From Dehalococcoidia bacterium (lineage in GTDB: Bacteria; Chloroflexota; Dehalococcoidia; E44-bin15): 10,329 nucleotides of DNA. The stretch lies in NCBI GenBank assembly GCA_030638665.1, contig DAOWEF010000031.1, positions 1 through 10,329 of the forward strand. Reading direction: 5' to 3'. A program made the position numbers and the translations under genes. The notes under the pieces were generated by a model, which saw nothing but the letters and a program-made list of their open reading frames with translations, was not told the origin of the DNA and ran no database searches. Each line of letters begins with the position of its first letter. Position 1 is the stretch's first letter. Shown one piece after another: positions 1 through 6,603 of this stretch.

Positions 1-1
1 C

Positions 2-142
2 GTCCTCGATAAGGGGAAGATAGCTGATGATGATGCCACATTAAATATTATGTCAAATACTCCCTTGCTGGAGAGACACGGCCTGGCACCTGCCTCCGGG
101 ATCATCGAGCCCCAATATCAGGGTCCTTCGCCAAATAGGTGA
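2..142 (+). CDS. C-terminal end of an ABC-transporter ATPase, CbiO/EcfA-like (partial)
   Basis: A reading frame is open from the left edge and ends at TGA 140-142, giving 46 residues. It reads VLDKGKIADDDATLNIMSN, then TPLLERHGLAPAS. This matches the usual end of energy-coupling-factor (cobalt, nickel or vitamin) ABC ATPases: the strand carrying 'v.l..G.i..dg', then a helix of the 'il.n..ll...gl..P' type. In that family the protein hydrolyses ATP on the cytoplasmic side of the membrane to drive uptake through a T component and a substrate-binding S component. Walker A, Walker B and the signature motif all lie outside the window, so substrate and subfamily cannot be read here. The gene converges with the HAD gene, with 17 bp between the two stop codons. 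I see no obvious hairpin terminator in that gap. It could also be the tail of another ABC ATPase of similar build. Confidence 0.6.
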   Translation, partial: VLDKGKIADDDATLNIMSNTPLLERHGLAPASGIIEPQYQGPSPNR

Positions 143-159
143 TGGCTAAGCCCCACAAT

Positions 160-903
160 TTATATCTTCCTCAAGTAATTCGCTAAATCCTTCTCATCTC
201 GCGGTATAAAAGCTTCGTACCGCGACGCGCACCTTTCCTTTAGCTCTTCCGTGGCAAAGAATGCCACTATAGGATGCCCGGCGATCTCAAAACAGCCCTC
301 ATCGTCTTCACTGTCACCGATGTATACTGTCCTCTTCTCATCAAGGTTTCTACGGCGAAGCGCTCTCAGCAGCCATTGCGGCTTATTTTTATAGATGTTC
401 AATAGAAACTCAATCGCCCTTCCGCCTTTATGCTTGAACGCATTGGCTTCCCGGAAATCGAAGTAGCGCCTAAATCCGGCAACAGTTAGGATCCGATCGA
501 TTCCATATCCATAGCCGGATGAAAGGATACCAGTAGTCTTTCCCCTCTGATGACAGAATCGGATCGGCCTCAGAATTCTGCGATCAAGTATTTGTTGCGT
601 TTCCCTCCTGGCTGCGTATCTATCAACTGTACGGTGGATGAAGGAGATAGGAAGCCCGTTTATTACTCCTCGATTGTAAATTTTAAACATCTCTTCGATG
701 AAATCAAACTCGGTGTCCTGACGTCCTTGCCAGTATAAGCTTTCCAATTCCGCTCTAACATTGAGCAGGCGAGCTGCCCTTACCAAATGAAAAGGAATAG
801 AAGCCTTAAAAAGGTCTATTGCTATAGTCTCAAGAATGGGTTTTTCGTCCCTATTCCTTATTATTGTCCCGTTCCAATCGGAGATTATAGTATCGTAGGC
901 CAT
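160..903 (-). CDS. HAD-superfamily phosphatase-like protein
   Basis: A 247-residue protein of the haloacid-dehalogenase superfamily, most likely a cytoplasmic phosphatase of a small metabolite. The motifs appear in the right order. Motif I is SDWNGT, with the nucleophile Asp9. Motif II is GILSSG, with Ser128/129. A basic motif III is FKHKGG near 156-161. Motif IV is YIGDSEDDEG at 194-203, with the Mg-binding acidic residues. The long helical stretch between motifs I and II (about 20-110) is a C1-type cap. Position 11, where most HAD phosphatases carry the general acid/base Asp, is Asn here. DxN versions occur in the superfamily, so this does not prove inactivity. The start ATG lies 6 bp after the nadC stop with no clear ribosome-binding site of its own, which suggests translational coupling to nadC. 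Substrate is unknown. Its position suggests nucleotide or NAD-related dephosphorylation, but that is inference only. Confidence 0.85.
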   Translation of the reverse strand: MAYDTIISDWNGTIIRNRDEKPILETIAIDLFKASIPFHLVRAARLLNVRAELESLYWQGRQDTEFDFIEEMFKIYNRGVINGLPISFIHRTVDRYAARRETQQILDRRILRPIRFCHQRGKTTGILSSGYGYGIDRILTVAGFRRYFDFREANAFKHKGGRAIEFLLNIYKNKPQWLLRALRRRNLDEKRTVYIGDSEDDEGCFEIAGHPIVAFFATEELKERCASRYEAFIPRDEKDLANYLRKI

Positions 904-909
904 TTTGAT

Positions 910-1767
910 TCAGCGCTTGGTCTCAAGCTCCAGGCTCAGGTCCAGGGCCTTTGCCGAATGGGTGATGGCGCCAACAGAAATCAGATCGACGCCGGCCTCA
1001 GCAACCTGAAGCACGTTTTCCAGGGTGATGCCACCGGATGCCTCGATCAGGGCACGCCCCCGGGCAAGCTCAACCACCTGCTTTATCTCTTCAACCGCCA
1101 TATTATCAAGCATAATAATGTCGGCGCTGGCATCCAGCGCTTCTTCGGCCTCAGCAACGCTACCCACCTCGACCTCTACCTTAAGGGCGGAAGCCCGGCG
1201 CGTGCATTCAATCGCTTCCTTAAGCCCGACGGCAGGGAGCGCTGCCAGGTGATTGTCCTTGATAAGCACCCAATCGCCCAGGTGCAGGCGATGGCTCTGC
1301 CCCCCGCCCATGCGCACCGCGTACTTCTCGAGCATTCTCATCCCCGGGGTAGTCTTTCTGGTATCGGTGATCCGAGTCTTACAGCCCTCTACCGCCGCAA
1401 CGTAGCGCGCCGTCTCAGTGGCGACGCCGCTCAAGTGGCAGAGGAAGTTGAGCGCCGTGCGCTCTGCCCTGAGTATGCCTGCCACCTTCCCCTCGATAAT
1501 GGCCACCTCGTTCCCTTTTCGAACCCTGGCGCCGTCTTGGATCAAAACCCCTATCCGCAACGCAGGGTCAACCTGCCGAAAGACCGCCTGGGCCACTTCC
1601 ATTCCCGCCAGCACGCCATCCTCTTTGACGACAATGGACGCCCTCCCCTCAAGGTCAGGGGGGATAAGCGCCTGGGTGGTGACATCGCTGGAGGCGAGGT
1701 CCTCGGCCAGGGCATTTTCGATTACCTGCTCAACCTGTTTCCACGAGCTAGTCAAAATTTCGTCCAT
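910..1767 (-). CDS. nadC: Nicotinate-nucleotide pyrophosphorylase (quinolinate phosphoribosyltransferase)
   Basis: This enzyme converts quinolinate and PRPP to nicotinate mononucleotide, CO2 and pyrophosphate, the third step of de novo NAD synthesis, in the cytosol. The 285-residue length is typical. The N-terminal open-face domain (about 15-110) ends in RAERTALNFLCHLSGVAT (100-117). The barrel then shows DTRKTTPGMRMLEKYAVR (135-152) and GGGQSHRLHLGDWVLIKDNH (154-173), which carry the basic residues that bind quinolinate and PRPP. These are followed by EVEV (198-201), IMLDNM (218-223), EASGGI (242-247) and the phosphate-binding SVGAITHSAKALDLSL (264-279). All key motifs are intact. The start ATG has only a weak upstream ribosome-binding sequence. 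The gene lies 21 bp downstream of the DUF3795 gene and 6 bp upstream of the HAD gene. NadA, which should make its substrate, is destroyed a few genes upstream, so this enzyme may depend on a second nadA or on another quinolinate source. Confidence 0.97.
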   Translation of the reverse strand: MDEILTSSWKQVEQVIENALAEDLASSDVTTQALIPPDLEGRASIVVKEDGVLAGMEVAQAVFRQVDPALRIGVLIQDGARVRKGNEVAIIEGKVAGILRAERTALNFLCHLSGVATETARYVAAVEGCKTRITDTRKTTPGMRMLEKYAVRMGGGQSHRLHLGDWVLIKDNHLAALPAVGLKEAIECTRRASALKVEVEVGSVAEAEEALDASADIIMLDNMAVEEIKQVVELARGRALIEASGGITLENVLQVAEAGVDLISVGAITHSAKALDLSLELETKR

Positions 1768-1788
1768 AGGCCTACACTCTTAAATAGC

Positions 1789-2238
1789 TCAATCAAGGTC
1801 AAGTGTACTCTGGCAATTGCGGCACCTTTTTACTCCCCTGAATACCGCATAACCACACTGGGGACAGTGATAGCGTTTTTCCTCCTCCTCCATCCATCTC
1901 TCAGTTCCAAGCTCCCTCCAGGTAGGTATAGCACGTAACATCACCTTCTTCCCAACTGGAAGAGGGAAATCCTCAATGAAGTGGCAAGGAAAATCACCGC
2001 ATTGATGGCACCCTTCAATACCCTTCTCAATTGTACAAGACCTGATGGGACAGGTCCGACAGTATATAAATGGTTCATCAGAGAGACATCCTTGGCACTT
2101 AATCTCATCTACCGCCACGCCGTAAACACCCGTTAATCTCTCTTTAAACTTGATGTTATTATCCTTGTGGGCAATAAGAACAGCACAAACACCGCAGTAC
2201 AGACCACAAGGTGCCGCCAGTCTCTTCTTGTCCTCCAT
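1789..2238 (-). CDS. DUF3795-type cysteine-rich protein with C-terminal zinc ribbon
   Basis: A 149-residue soluble protein with 15 cysteines. It begins with CGLYCGVC (11-18), followed by CQGC (48-51), CRTCPIRSC (60-68) and GCHQCGDFPC (76-85). This succession is characteristic of the DUF3795 family, common in anaerobes and of unknown function. The cysteine groups suggest metal or Fe-S binding. The C-terminal segment adds a separate CPQC...CRNC pair (125-142), which looks like a rubredoxin/zinc-ribbon knuckle. A good ribosome-binding sequence (GGAGGAGAGG) stands just before ATG 2236-2238. The gene sits between nadB (110 bp upstream) and nadC (21 bp downstream). Such a position would fit an accessory role in NAD synthesis or simple insertion into the operon. 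I cannot assign a reaction. Confidence 0.8.
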   Translation of the reverse strand: MEDKKRLAAPCGLYCGVCAVLIAHKDNNIKFKERLTGVYGVAVDEIKCQGCLSDEPFIYCRTCPIRSCTIEKGIEGCHQCGDFPCHFIEDFPLPVGKKVMLRAIPTWRELGTERWMEEEEKRYHCPQCGYAVFRGVKRCRNCQSTLDLD

Positions 2239-2348
2239 ATCCTCTCCTCCACCGATATATTCGTACGAACCTTATGCTCTCAATATACTTGACCAACCCC
2301 CACAATTAACATAAGTTCTGCGAGCGACAAGCTGCTATAGCAAGAAGT

Positions 2349-3893
2349 TTAATACCCCTTCCGGAAGACGATGTGCTTGAGCCAGTCGGGCGAGGGCTGG
2401 GGGAAGTCGGAGCGGAAGTGAGCGCCGCGGCTCTCTTTTCGAATAAGCGCCGCCTCCGCCATCAGCCGCCCCGCTAGAATCAGGTTGGCAAACTCATGGA
2501 AGGGACGGTCGGAGGGCTTGTCCACCGCCTTCTGCCACGAGGCGAGGAGGGATGCCGCCTCCGCTAAATCCTCACCGGAGCGCACAATCCCCACCTTGTC
2601 CCACATGAGAGCCTGAAGCGCCAATAGGCTGAGGCGAGGAACCTTCTCTGAGGCCTTTCGCCCCTTTTGCTCGCTCAGGGAAAAGTGTTCCCGCTTGCTG
2701 GCATCAAGGGGCTTAACTCCCTCCTTCTTTCCTTCAAGGATACGCTTGGCAAAAACCACCACTTCGAGGAGTGAATTGGAGGCCAGCCTGTTGGCACCAT
2801 GCACCCCGGTGGATGCCGTCTCCCCGCAAGCGAAGAGTCCCTCGATGCTGGTCTCCCCCCAGGCATTCGTCTTCACACCGCCCATCATGTAGTGGGCGGC
2901 TGGCGCTACCGGGATGGGGGATTCGGTAATGTCGAGGCCGTTGACCAGGCAAAAGCGATAGATATGGGGAAAACGGGTGGTGACCCGACGAGGGGGCAGA
3001 TGGGTAACATCGAGGAATACGCGGTCGCTCCCTATCTTTTTCATCTCGGCAAGTATGCCGCGCGCTACAACATCACGGGGCGCAAGCTCTCCCTCAGGGG
3101 CGTAATCGTACATGAACTGGCGACCATCGGCATTGCGCAGGATGCCCCCCTCACCCCTCACCGCCTCGGAGATAAGGAACGGGGTCACTCCTGGGAGGCG
3201 CAGCGCCGTGGGATGGAACTGAAAGAACTCCATATCGGTAACCTCTGCACCGGCATCGTAGGCGAGGGCGACGCCGTCAGCGGTAGCGATATCGGGGTTA
3301 GTGGTGAAGTTGAATAGCCGACCCCCACCACCAGTTGCCAGGATCACGGCTCTGGAGCGGAATTCCTCCACGGTACCAGTGCGGCTATCCAGGGCCCTTA
3401 CCCCCCGAACCACACCATCATCAACGATAATCTCAGTAGCCAGGCAGTATTCCAGGATGACGACCTTGGCCAGCATCGCCAGACGGCTCAGTGTAATCTC
3501 GATATGCTCGCCGGTGGCATCGCCGCCCGCATGCAGGATGCGGGGTACGCTGTGGGCCGCCTCTCTGGCGAGGGCGACTTCGCCATCCACAGTGTCGAAG
3601 TGAACCCCGAAATTGATCAGGTCGGTGATACGGTCAGGGGCTTCATCGACGAGTATACGCACCGCGTCGAGATCGCACAGGCCAGCCCCGGCAGCGATGG
3701 TGTCCTCATAATGGATCTGGGGGGAATCGCCTATCCCGATGGCGGCGGCAATGCCCCCCTGAGCATGCCTGCTACTGCATTCACCGATGCCACCCTTGGT
3801 CAGGATGAGCACGCTCCCCTGCCCCTGCGCCAGCAGCGCAGTGTATAGCCCAGCGATTCCGCTGCCTACGATGATGTAATCGTACTGGTCCAT
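2349..3893 (-). CDS. nadB: L-aspartate oxidase
   Basis: A 514-residue FAD enzyme that oxidises L-aspartate to iminoaspartate, the first step of de novo NAD synthesis. In anaerobes fumarate is the likely electron acceptor. The FAD-binding Rossmann start is YDYIIVGSGIAGLYTALLA, with GxGxxG at 10-15. It is followed by SSRHAQGGIAAAIG, by HSVPRILHAGGDATG, by the substrate-loop region DMEFFQFHPTAL, by SEAVRGEGGILRNADGRQFM, by LAPRDVVARGI, by PAAHYMMGGVKTN and by GVHGANRLASNSLLEVVVF. The last motifs carry the His and Arg residues that bind the dicarboxylate. This set separates NadB from fumarate reductase or succinate dehydrogenase flavoproteins only moderately, but the next-door nadA remnant and nadC settle the call. 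The C-terminal helical domain is present and full length. The start ATG is 13 bp after the nadA stop, with GGGAGGG upstream as ribosome-binding site. No frame damage is visible. Confidence 0.96.
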   Translation of the reverse strand: MDQYDYIIVGSGIAGLYTALLAQGQGSVLILTKGGIGECSSRHAQGGIAAAIGIGDSPQIHYEDTIAAGAGLCDLDAVRILVDEAPDRITDLINFGVHFDTVDGEVALAREAAHSVPRILHAGGDATGEHIEITLSRLAMLAKVVILEYCLATEIIVDDGVVRGVRALDSRTGTVEEFRSRAVILATGGGGRLFNFTTNPDIATADGVALAYDAGAEVTDMEFFQFHPTALRLPGVTPFLISEAVRGEGGILRNADGRQFMYDYAPEGELAPRDVVARGILAEMKKIGSDRVFLDVTHLPPRRVTTRFPHIYRFCLVNGLDITESPIPVAPAAHYMMGGVKTNAWGETSIEGLFACGETASTGVHGANRLASNSLLEVVVFAKRILEGKKEGVKPLDASKREHFSLSEQKGRKASEKVPRLSLLALQALMWDKVGIVRSGEDLAEAASLLASWQKAVDKPSDRPFHEFANLILAGRLMAEAALIRKESRGAHFRSDFPQPSPDWLKHIVFRKGY

Positions 3894-3906
3894 CCTAAAG
3901 CCCTCC

Positions 3907-4182
3907 CTAGCTTACCTCAAGCATGCGGTCGAGGGCAAGCTCCGCCTTGACCCTCATTTCCTCAGTAACCTTCACCACATTTCGCCGCTGCTCCATAGTC
4001 CTTACAACGCTATCCAGCGTGGTCTTCCTAATATCAGGACAGAGCAGCCCCGTAGTGAGCAGGCGTAAGGCCTTTTACGGATTATCCCGGCGCATGCGAT
4101 GAATGATCCCCTCCTCGGGGCCACAATCACCGCATTGAGCGACTTTTGGAGCTTTTCGATCTTCTGCAGAAGCTCGAGTCAT
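3907..4182 (-). pseudogene. nadA: Quinolinate synthase remnant with large internal deletion
   Basis: I translated the 318-bp space between miaB and nadB by hand. Positions 3907-4116 read, on the minus strand, EEGIIHRMRRDNP, a TAA stop (4075-4077), then KALRLLTTGLLCPDIRKTT, then LDSVVRTMEQRRNVVKVTE, then EMRVKAELALDRMLEVS and TAG. This is the C-terminal end of NadA, including the CPD(M/I)K-type segment with the third cluster cysteine. Positions 4119 to about 4176, in a different frame, read LELLQKIEKLQKSLNAVIVA, which is the usual NadA N-terminus (LNAVIVA normally continues into HNYQ). The central ~210-280 codons, holding the first two Fe-S cysteines and most of the active site, are absent. 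There are at least three lesions: a frame problem between ATG 4180-4182 and the N-terminal frame, a frame change at the deletion junction (about 4116-4122), and the internal TAA. The product cannot function as quinolinate synthase. Confidence 0.85.
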
Positions 4183-4211
4183 TCCACCCCGGTTTTCCTC
4201 TATCTGTGTAA

Positions 4212-5477
4212 TTATCTTGCCAACCCTCCCTGAAGTGACCAGGGGCTGGTTTTTTCAAGCTTCACCTCAACGAGTTGTCCCGTGCGGTCAGCCTCATCCT
4301 CAAAGAAAACGAGCTTATCCGTCCTGGTGCGCCCCCACCACTTCCCCTTTTTCCGCCCTTCAACCAAGACTTCAACAGTTTGAGACAGAAGCTTTCTATT
4401 GATCTCGGTGGCGATGCCCTCCTGAAGCATTTCGATCTTCTTTCTGCGGCGTATCTTCTCCTCAGCAGGGACCTCGTCGCGGAGCTTCCGTGCCGCGATA
4501 GTACCGGGTCGCGGCGAGTAGCAGGCTACATGGACTGTATCGAACCTGAGCTCCCTCAGCAAATGGTAGGTTTTTTGAAAATGCCCCTCACTCTCCCCGG
4601 GGAAGCCCACGATGACATCGCTGCTCAGGGCGAGGTGGGGAAGGACGTGGCGGATACGGCCGACGAGCTGGCGATATTGCTGGACGGTGTAGCCCCGCCG
4701 CATCGCCCGTAAAATATCATCGTCCCCCGCCTGAAGAGGGAGGCTTAGGTGCTCGCAGACCTTCTCGAGCTGGGCCATCGCTTCGATAAGCCGCTGGCTC
4801 ATATCCTTGGGGTGAGATGTGATAAAGCGTATCCGAGCTAAACCATGGATCCGGTTCAGCTCCGCCAGGAGGTCGGCAAGTGTGTGCATTTCAGGCAGGT
4901 CATGACCATAAGAGTCGACATTCTGCCCCAGTAGAATGACCTCTTTTACACCGCGCCCCGCCAGCTCTTCAACCTCACAGACGACCTCCGCCACGGGGCG
5001 GCTCCGCTCCCTCCCCCTTCGATAGGGCACGATGCAGTAAGAACAGAAGTTGTTGCAGCCCTGAATGATGGTCACAAAGGCGCTGGGCTTGGGCCTGAGG
5101 GTAACCAAGCCTGAATCTAATCCCTTAGGAGCCAGCCCCCGATCTTCAAGGAATCGAACCAGTTCGAAAAAAGCCTGCGGTGCGAAAAAGAGGTCTACAT
5201 GAGGAAAGCGATGCCTGAGGCTATCGACCCTTGAGTCCACAATGCAGCCGGTGAGGGCGAGGATTTTACCGCTCTTTAATGATTTGAGGGAGTTGAGCCT
5301 GTTGATGACACGATCCTCGGCGCTCTGGCGCACCACGCAGCTATTAAGCACAATGATTTCCGCCTCCTCAGCCTTCGGGCTAGGCTGGTAGCCCATTTGC
5401 TCCAAATGGCTGGCAATGTGCTCCGAGTCAGCCTTATTCATTTGACAGCCGATGGTCCAGATGTGATAGTGAGTCAT
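4212..5477 (-). CDS. miaB: tRNA-2-methylthio-N6-dimethylallyladenosine synthase
   Basis: A radical-SAM methylthiotransferase that adds the methylthio group to i6A37 of tRNAs reading UNN codons. Residue numbers use the start at 5477 (421 aa). The N-terminal methylthiotransferase domain has the three cluster-binding cysteines at 11 (TIGCQMNKADSEH), 47 (LNSCVVR) and 78 (LTGCIVD). The radical-SAM cluster is GCNNFCSYCIVPYRRGRE, with cysteines 141, 145 and 148. A TRAM-type RNA-binding domain closes the protein (about 360-415). The IWTIGCQMN opening and NSCVVR favour MiaB over RimO or MtaB. I chose ATG 5475-5477 because GGGAG stands 6 bp upstream and the protein then begins as the family does. ATG 5505-5507 in the same frame would add ten residues but has no ribosome-binding site. 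The gene follows tRNA-Ser(GCU) and precedes the nadA remnant by 29 bp. Confidence 0.95.
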   Translation of the reverse strand: MTHYHIWTIGCQMNKADSEHIASHLEQMGYQPSPKAEEAEIIVLNSCVVRQSAEDRVINRLNSLKSLKSGKILALTGCIVDSRVDSLRHRFPHVDLFFAPQAFFELVRFLEDRGLAPKGLDSGLVTLRPKPSAFVTIIQGCNNFCSYCIVPYRRGRERSRPVAEVVCEVEELAGRGVKEVILLGQNVDSYGHDLPEMHTLADLLAELNRIHGLARIRFITSHPKDMSQRLIEAMAQLEKVCEHLSLPLQAGDDDILRAMRRGYTVQQYRQLVGRIRHVLPHLALSSDVIVGFPGESEGHFQKTYHLLRELRFDTVHVACYSPRPGTIAARKLRDEVPAEEKIRRRKKIEMLQEGIATEINRKLLSQTVEVLVEGRKKGKWWGRTRTDKLVFFEDEADRTGQLVEVKLEKTSPWSLQGGLAR

Positions 5478-5518
5478 CGGGGGCTCCCATAATAATATAC
5501 CCCTCATTCCAGGGGTAC

Positions 5519-5524
5519 ATTATA
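5519..5524 (-). promoter_or_regulatory. Possible -10 box for miaB
   Basis: On the minus strand the gap between tRNA-Ser and miaB contains a perfect TATAAT. A start about 7 bp downstream would leave a leader of roughly 35 nt before the preferred miaB ATG at 5477. The -35 position falls inside the tRNA gene and reads CCACTC, a poor match to TTGACA. This may be chance, or a secondary promoter beneath the strong tRNA promoter. Confidence 0.3.
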
Positions 5525-5532
5525 AACCTCTG

Positions 5533-5624
5533 TGGCGGAGGGAGTGGGATTCGAACCCACGACCCCGATTTCGCAGGGTAACCGCTTAGCAGGCGGCCGC
5601 ACTAGACCACTATGCGATCCCTCC
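5533..5624 (-). tRNA. tRNA-Ser (anticodon GCU)
   Basis: A class II tRNA reads on the minus strand. The acceptor strand GGAGGGA (5618-5624) pairs with TCCCTCC (5537-5543). It is followed by discriminator G and an encoded CCA (5533-5535). The anticodon stem GCCGC/GCGGT encloses the loop CTGCTAA, with anticodon GCT at 5588-5590, which decodes AGC and AGU. A long variable arm (about 20 nt, TACCC...GGGGT) is typical of serine tRNAs. The T arm is GTGGG-TTCGAAT-CCCAC. Length is 92 nt with CCA. It sits just downstream of a strong promoter and upstream of miaB. MiaB is not expected to modify this tRNA, because AGY-reading tRNAs usually carry t6A at position 37. Confidence 0.96.
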
Positions 5625-5631
5625 ATAGCTA

Positions 5632-5660
5632 AATATAGCACAGAGCGGGCACTTTTTCAA
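5632..5660 (-). promoter_or_regulatory. Sigma70-type promoter for tRNA-Ser and the miaB block
   Basis: On the minus strand, TTGAAA (5655-5660) and TATATT (5632-5637) are separated by exactly 17 bp. Each box matches five of six consensus positions. The -10 box ends 7 bp before the tRNA 5' end at 5624, so transcription would start at or close to the mature end. Read-through could carry on into miaB and the NAD genes, since I see no clear terminator after the tRNA. Confidence 0.7.
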
Positions 5661-5665
5661 CGATG

Positions 5666-5694
5666 TTGCCTCGCCCTCTTCCCTATGCTATACT
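5666..5694 (+). promoter_or_regulatory. Sigma70-type promoter for the rpsB operon
   Basis: TTGCCT (5666-5671) and TATACT (5689-5694) are spaced by 17 bp. The -10 box matches five of six consensus positions and the -35 box four of six. A start near 5701 gives a leader of only about 24 nt before the rpsB ATG, containing the ribosome-binding sequence AAAGGGGGAG (5714-5723). That leaves little room for the structured S2-binding leader that controls rpsB in some bacteria, so regulation at the level of this leader looks minimal. Confidence 0.6.
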
Positions 5695-5724
5695 GAGGCT
5701 ACAGAATCGCCACAAAGGGGGAGC

Positions 5725-6603
5725 ATGGAAGAGGAAAGGATCGAAGCAGAGGAGGTATCCATTAAATCGTTGCTGGCAGCGGGCGCCCACTTCGGTCACC
5801 AGACCAGCCGCTGGAACCCGCGAATGAAGAAGTACATCTTCGCCGCGAGAAATGGCATCCATATCATCGACCTGGAGCAGACCGCTGATATGTTATATAA
5901 AGCCTGCGAGTTTGTCCGGAATCTCGTTGCTGAGGGCGATAATATCATCTTTGTCGGCACCAAGAGGCAGGCCAAGGATTCAATTGAGGAAGAAGCAAAG
6001 CGCTGTGACATGCCCTATGTGAATCAACGCTGGCTGGGGGGGATGCTCACTAACTTCACCACCATCCAGGCAAGAATCGACCATCTGGTGCGCCTGGAGG
6101 ATCGCAATGCGAGGGGGCAGTTTCATTACCTCCCTAAGAAGGAGGCAATGAAACTGGGGAAGGAGATCGACCGCCTCAACCGACAAATGGGTGGCTTCAA
6201 GGAGATGACCGGGTTCCCCGGGGCTGTTTTCATTATCGACCCCGCCAAGGAGAGGATCGCCGTCTCCGAGGCCAGGCGCACCGGGATCCCTATCGTGGCC
6301 ATCGTGGATACCAACTGCAACCCTGATGAGATAGACCACCCCATCCCTGCCAACGATGACGCAATAAGAGCGGTTAAGCTAATATGTGGCCGGATAGCGG
6401 ACGCTGCGCTTGAGGGTAGAGCAGACCGCGAACTGGCGGAGGAAATGGTCTATGAGGAGGCTGAGGTGCCAGCGATCTTAACCTTCACCCCTGAAGAAGA
6501 CTCCACCGCTGAAGATGACTCCACCCCTGAAAGCGACTATACCGCTGAAAGCGATTCCCCCGTTGTGAGCGACTCCCACACTGAGGTTGAGGAAAGATTA
6601 TGA
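5725..6603 (+). CDS. rpsB: 30S ribosomal protein S2
   Basis: A 292-residue small-subunit protein that binds late at the 30S neck and helps S1 bind. The S2 core runs from about 10 to 245, with [19 protein letters not shown] near the start, [57 protein letters not shown] and [27 protein letters not shown] coiled-coil-like helical segment lies between about 115 and 160, as normal. After the core comes an acidic tail of about 40 residues built from a six-residue repeat (described separately). Most S2 proteins end near 230-260, so this one is extended. It is the first gene of the plus-strand operon and overlaps tsf by four bases (ATGA), which implies translational coupling. Confidence 0.98.
   Translation: MEEERIEAEEVSIKSLLAAGAHFGHQTSRWNPRMKKYIFAARNGIHIIDLEQTADMLYKACEFVRNLVAEGDNIIFVGTKRQAKDSIEEEAKRCDMPYVNQRWLGGMLTNFTTIQARIDHLVRLEDRNARGQFHYLPKKEAMKLGKEIDRLNRQMGGFKEMTGFPGAVFIIDPAKERIAVSEARRTGIPIVAIVDTNCNPDEIDHPIPANDDAIRAVKLICGRIADAALEGRADRELAEEMVYEEAEVPAILTFTPEEDSTAEDDSTPESDYTAESDSPVVSDSHTEVEERL
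6490..6579 (+). repeat. Tandem 18-bp repeat coding the acidic tail of S2
   Basis: Five consecutive 18-bp units, in frame with rpsB, begin at 6490, 6508, 6526, 6544 and 6562. They encode [24 protein letters not shown] and VVSDSH. The first four are clear copies of one another and the fifth is degraded. The shared theme is (P/A)-E-(E/D/S)-D-(S/Y)-(T/P). The unit looks as if it grew by slippage or unequal exchange. The tail is strongly acidic and probably disordered. Confidence 0.8.

Noticed and set aside
787..1938. A 383-codon plus-strand open frame opposite nadC and the DUF3795 gene.
   Set aside because: It lies antisense to a complete, motif-rich nadC. Its own translation shows no family motifs and low-complexity composition typical of a shadow frame.
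2260..2269. Perfect 10-bp palindrome TTCGTACGAA upstream of the DUF3795 gene, and another, TGCTATAGCA, at 2333-2342.
   Set aside because: Each is single, short and without a flanking promoter that I could define. I know no regulator with such a site here, so chance is a fair explanation.
2799..3317. Long plus-strand open frame opposite nadB (and similar ones at 3301-3603 and 3504-3848).
   Set aside because: Antisense to the well-conserved nadB and mutually overlapping, with no recognisable domain. High GC third positions explain the open frames.
4075..4182. A 35-codon open frame (minus strand) starting MTRASAEDRKAPKVAQCG, with a modest ribosome-binding sequence.
   Set aside because: Its second half is the NadA C-terminal segment and its first half is the NadA N-terminus read out of frame, so it is best explained as debris of the nadA deletion.
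5533..5624. Functional link between tRNA-Ser(GCU) and the adjacent miaB.
   Set aside because: MiaB acts on tRNAs reading UNN codons with i6A37. An AGY-reading serine tRNA is not an expected substrate, so adjacency alone does not support a link.
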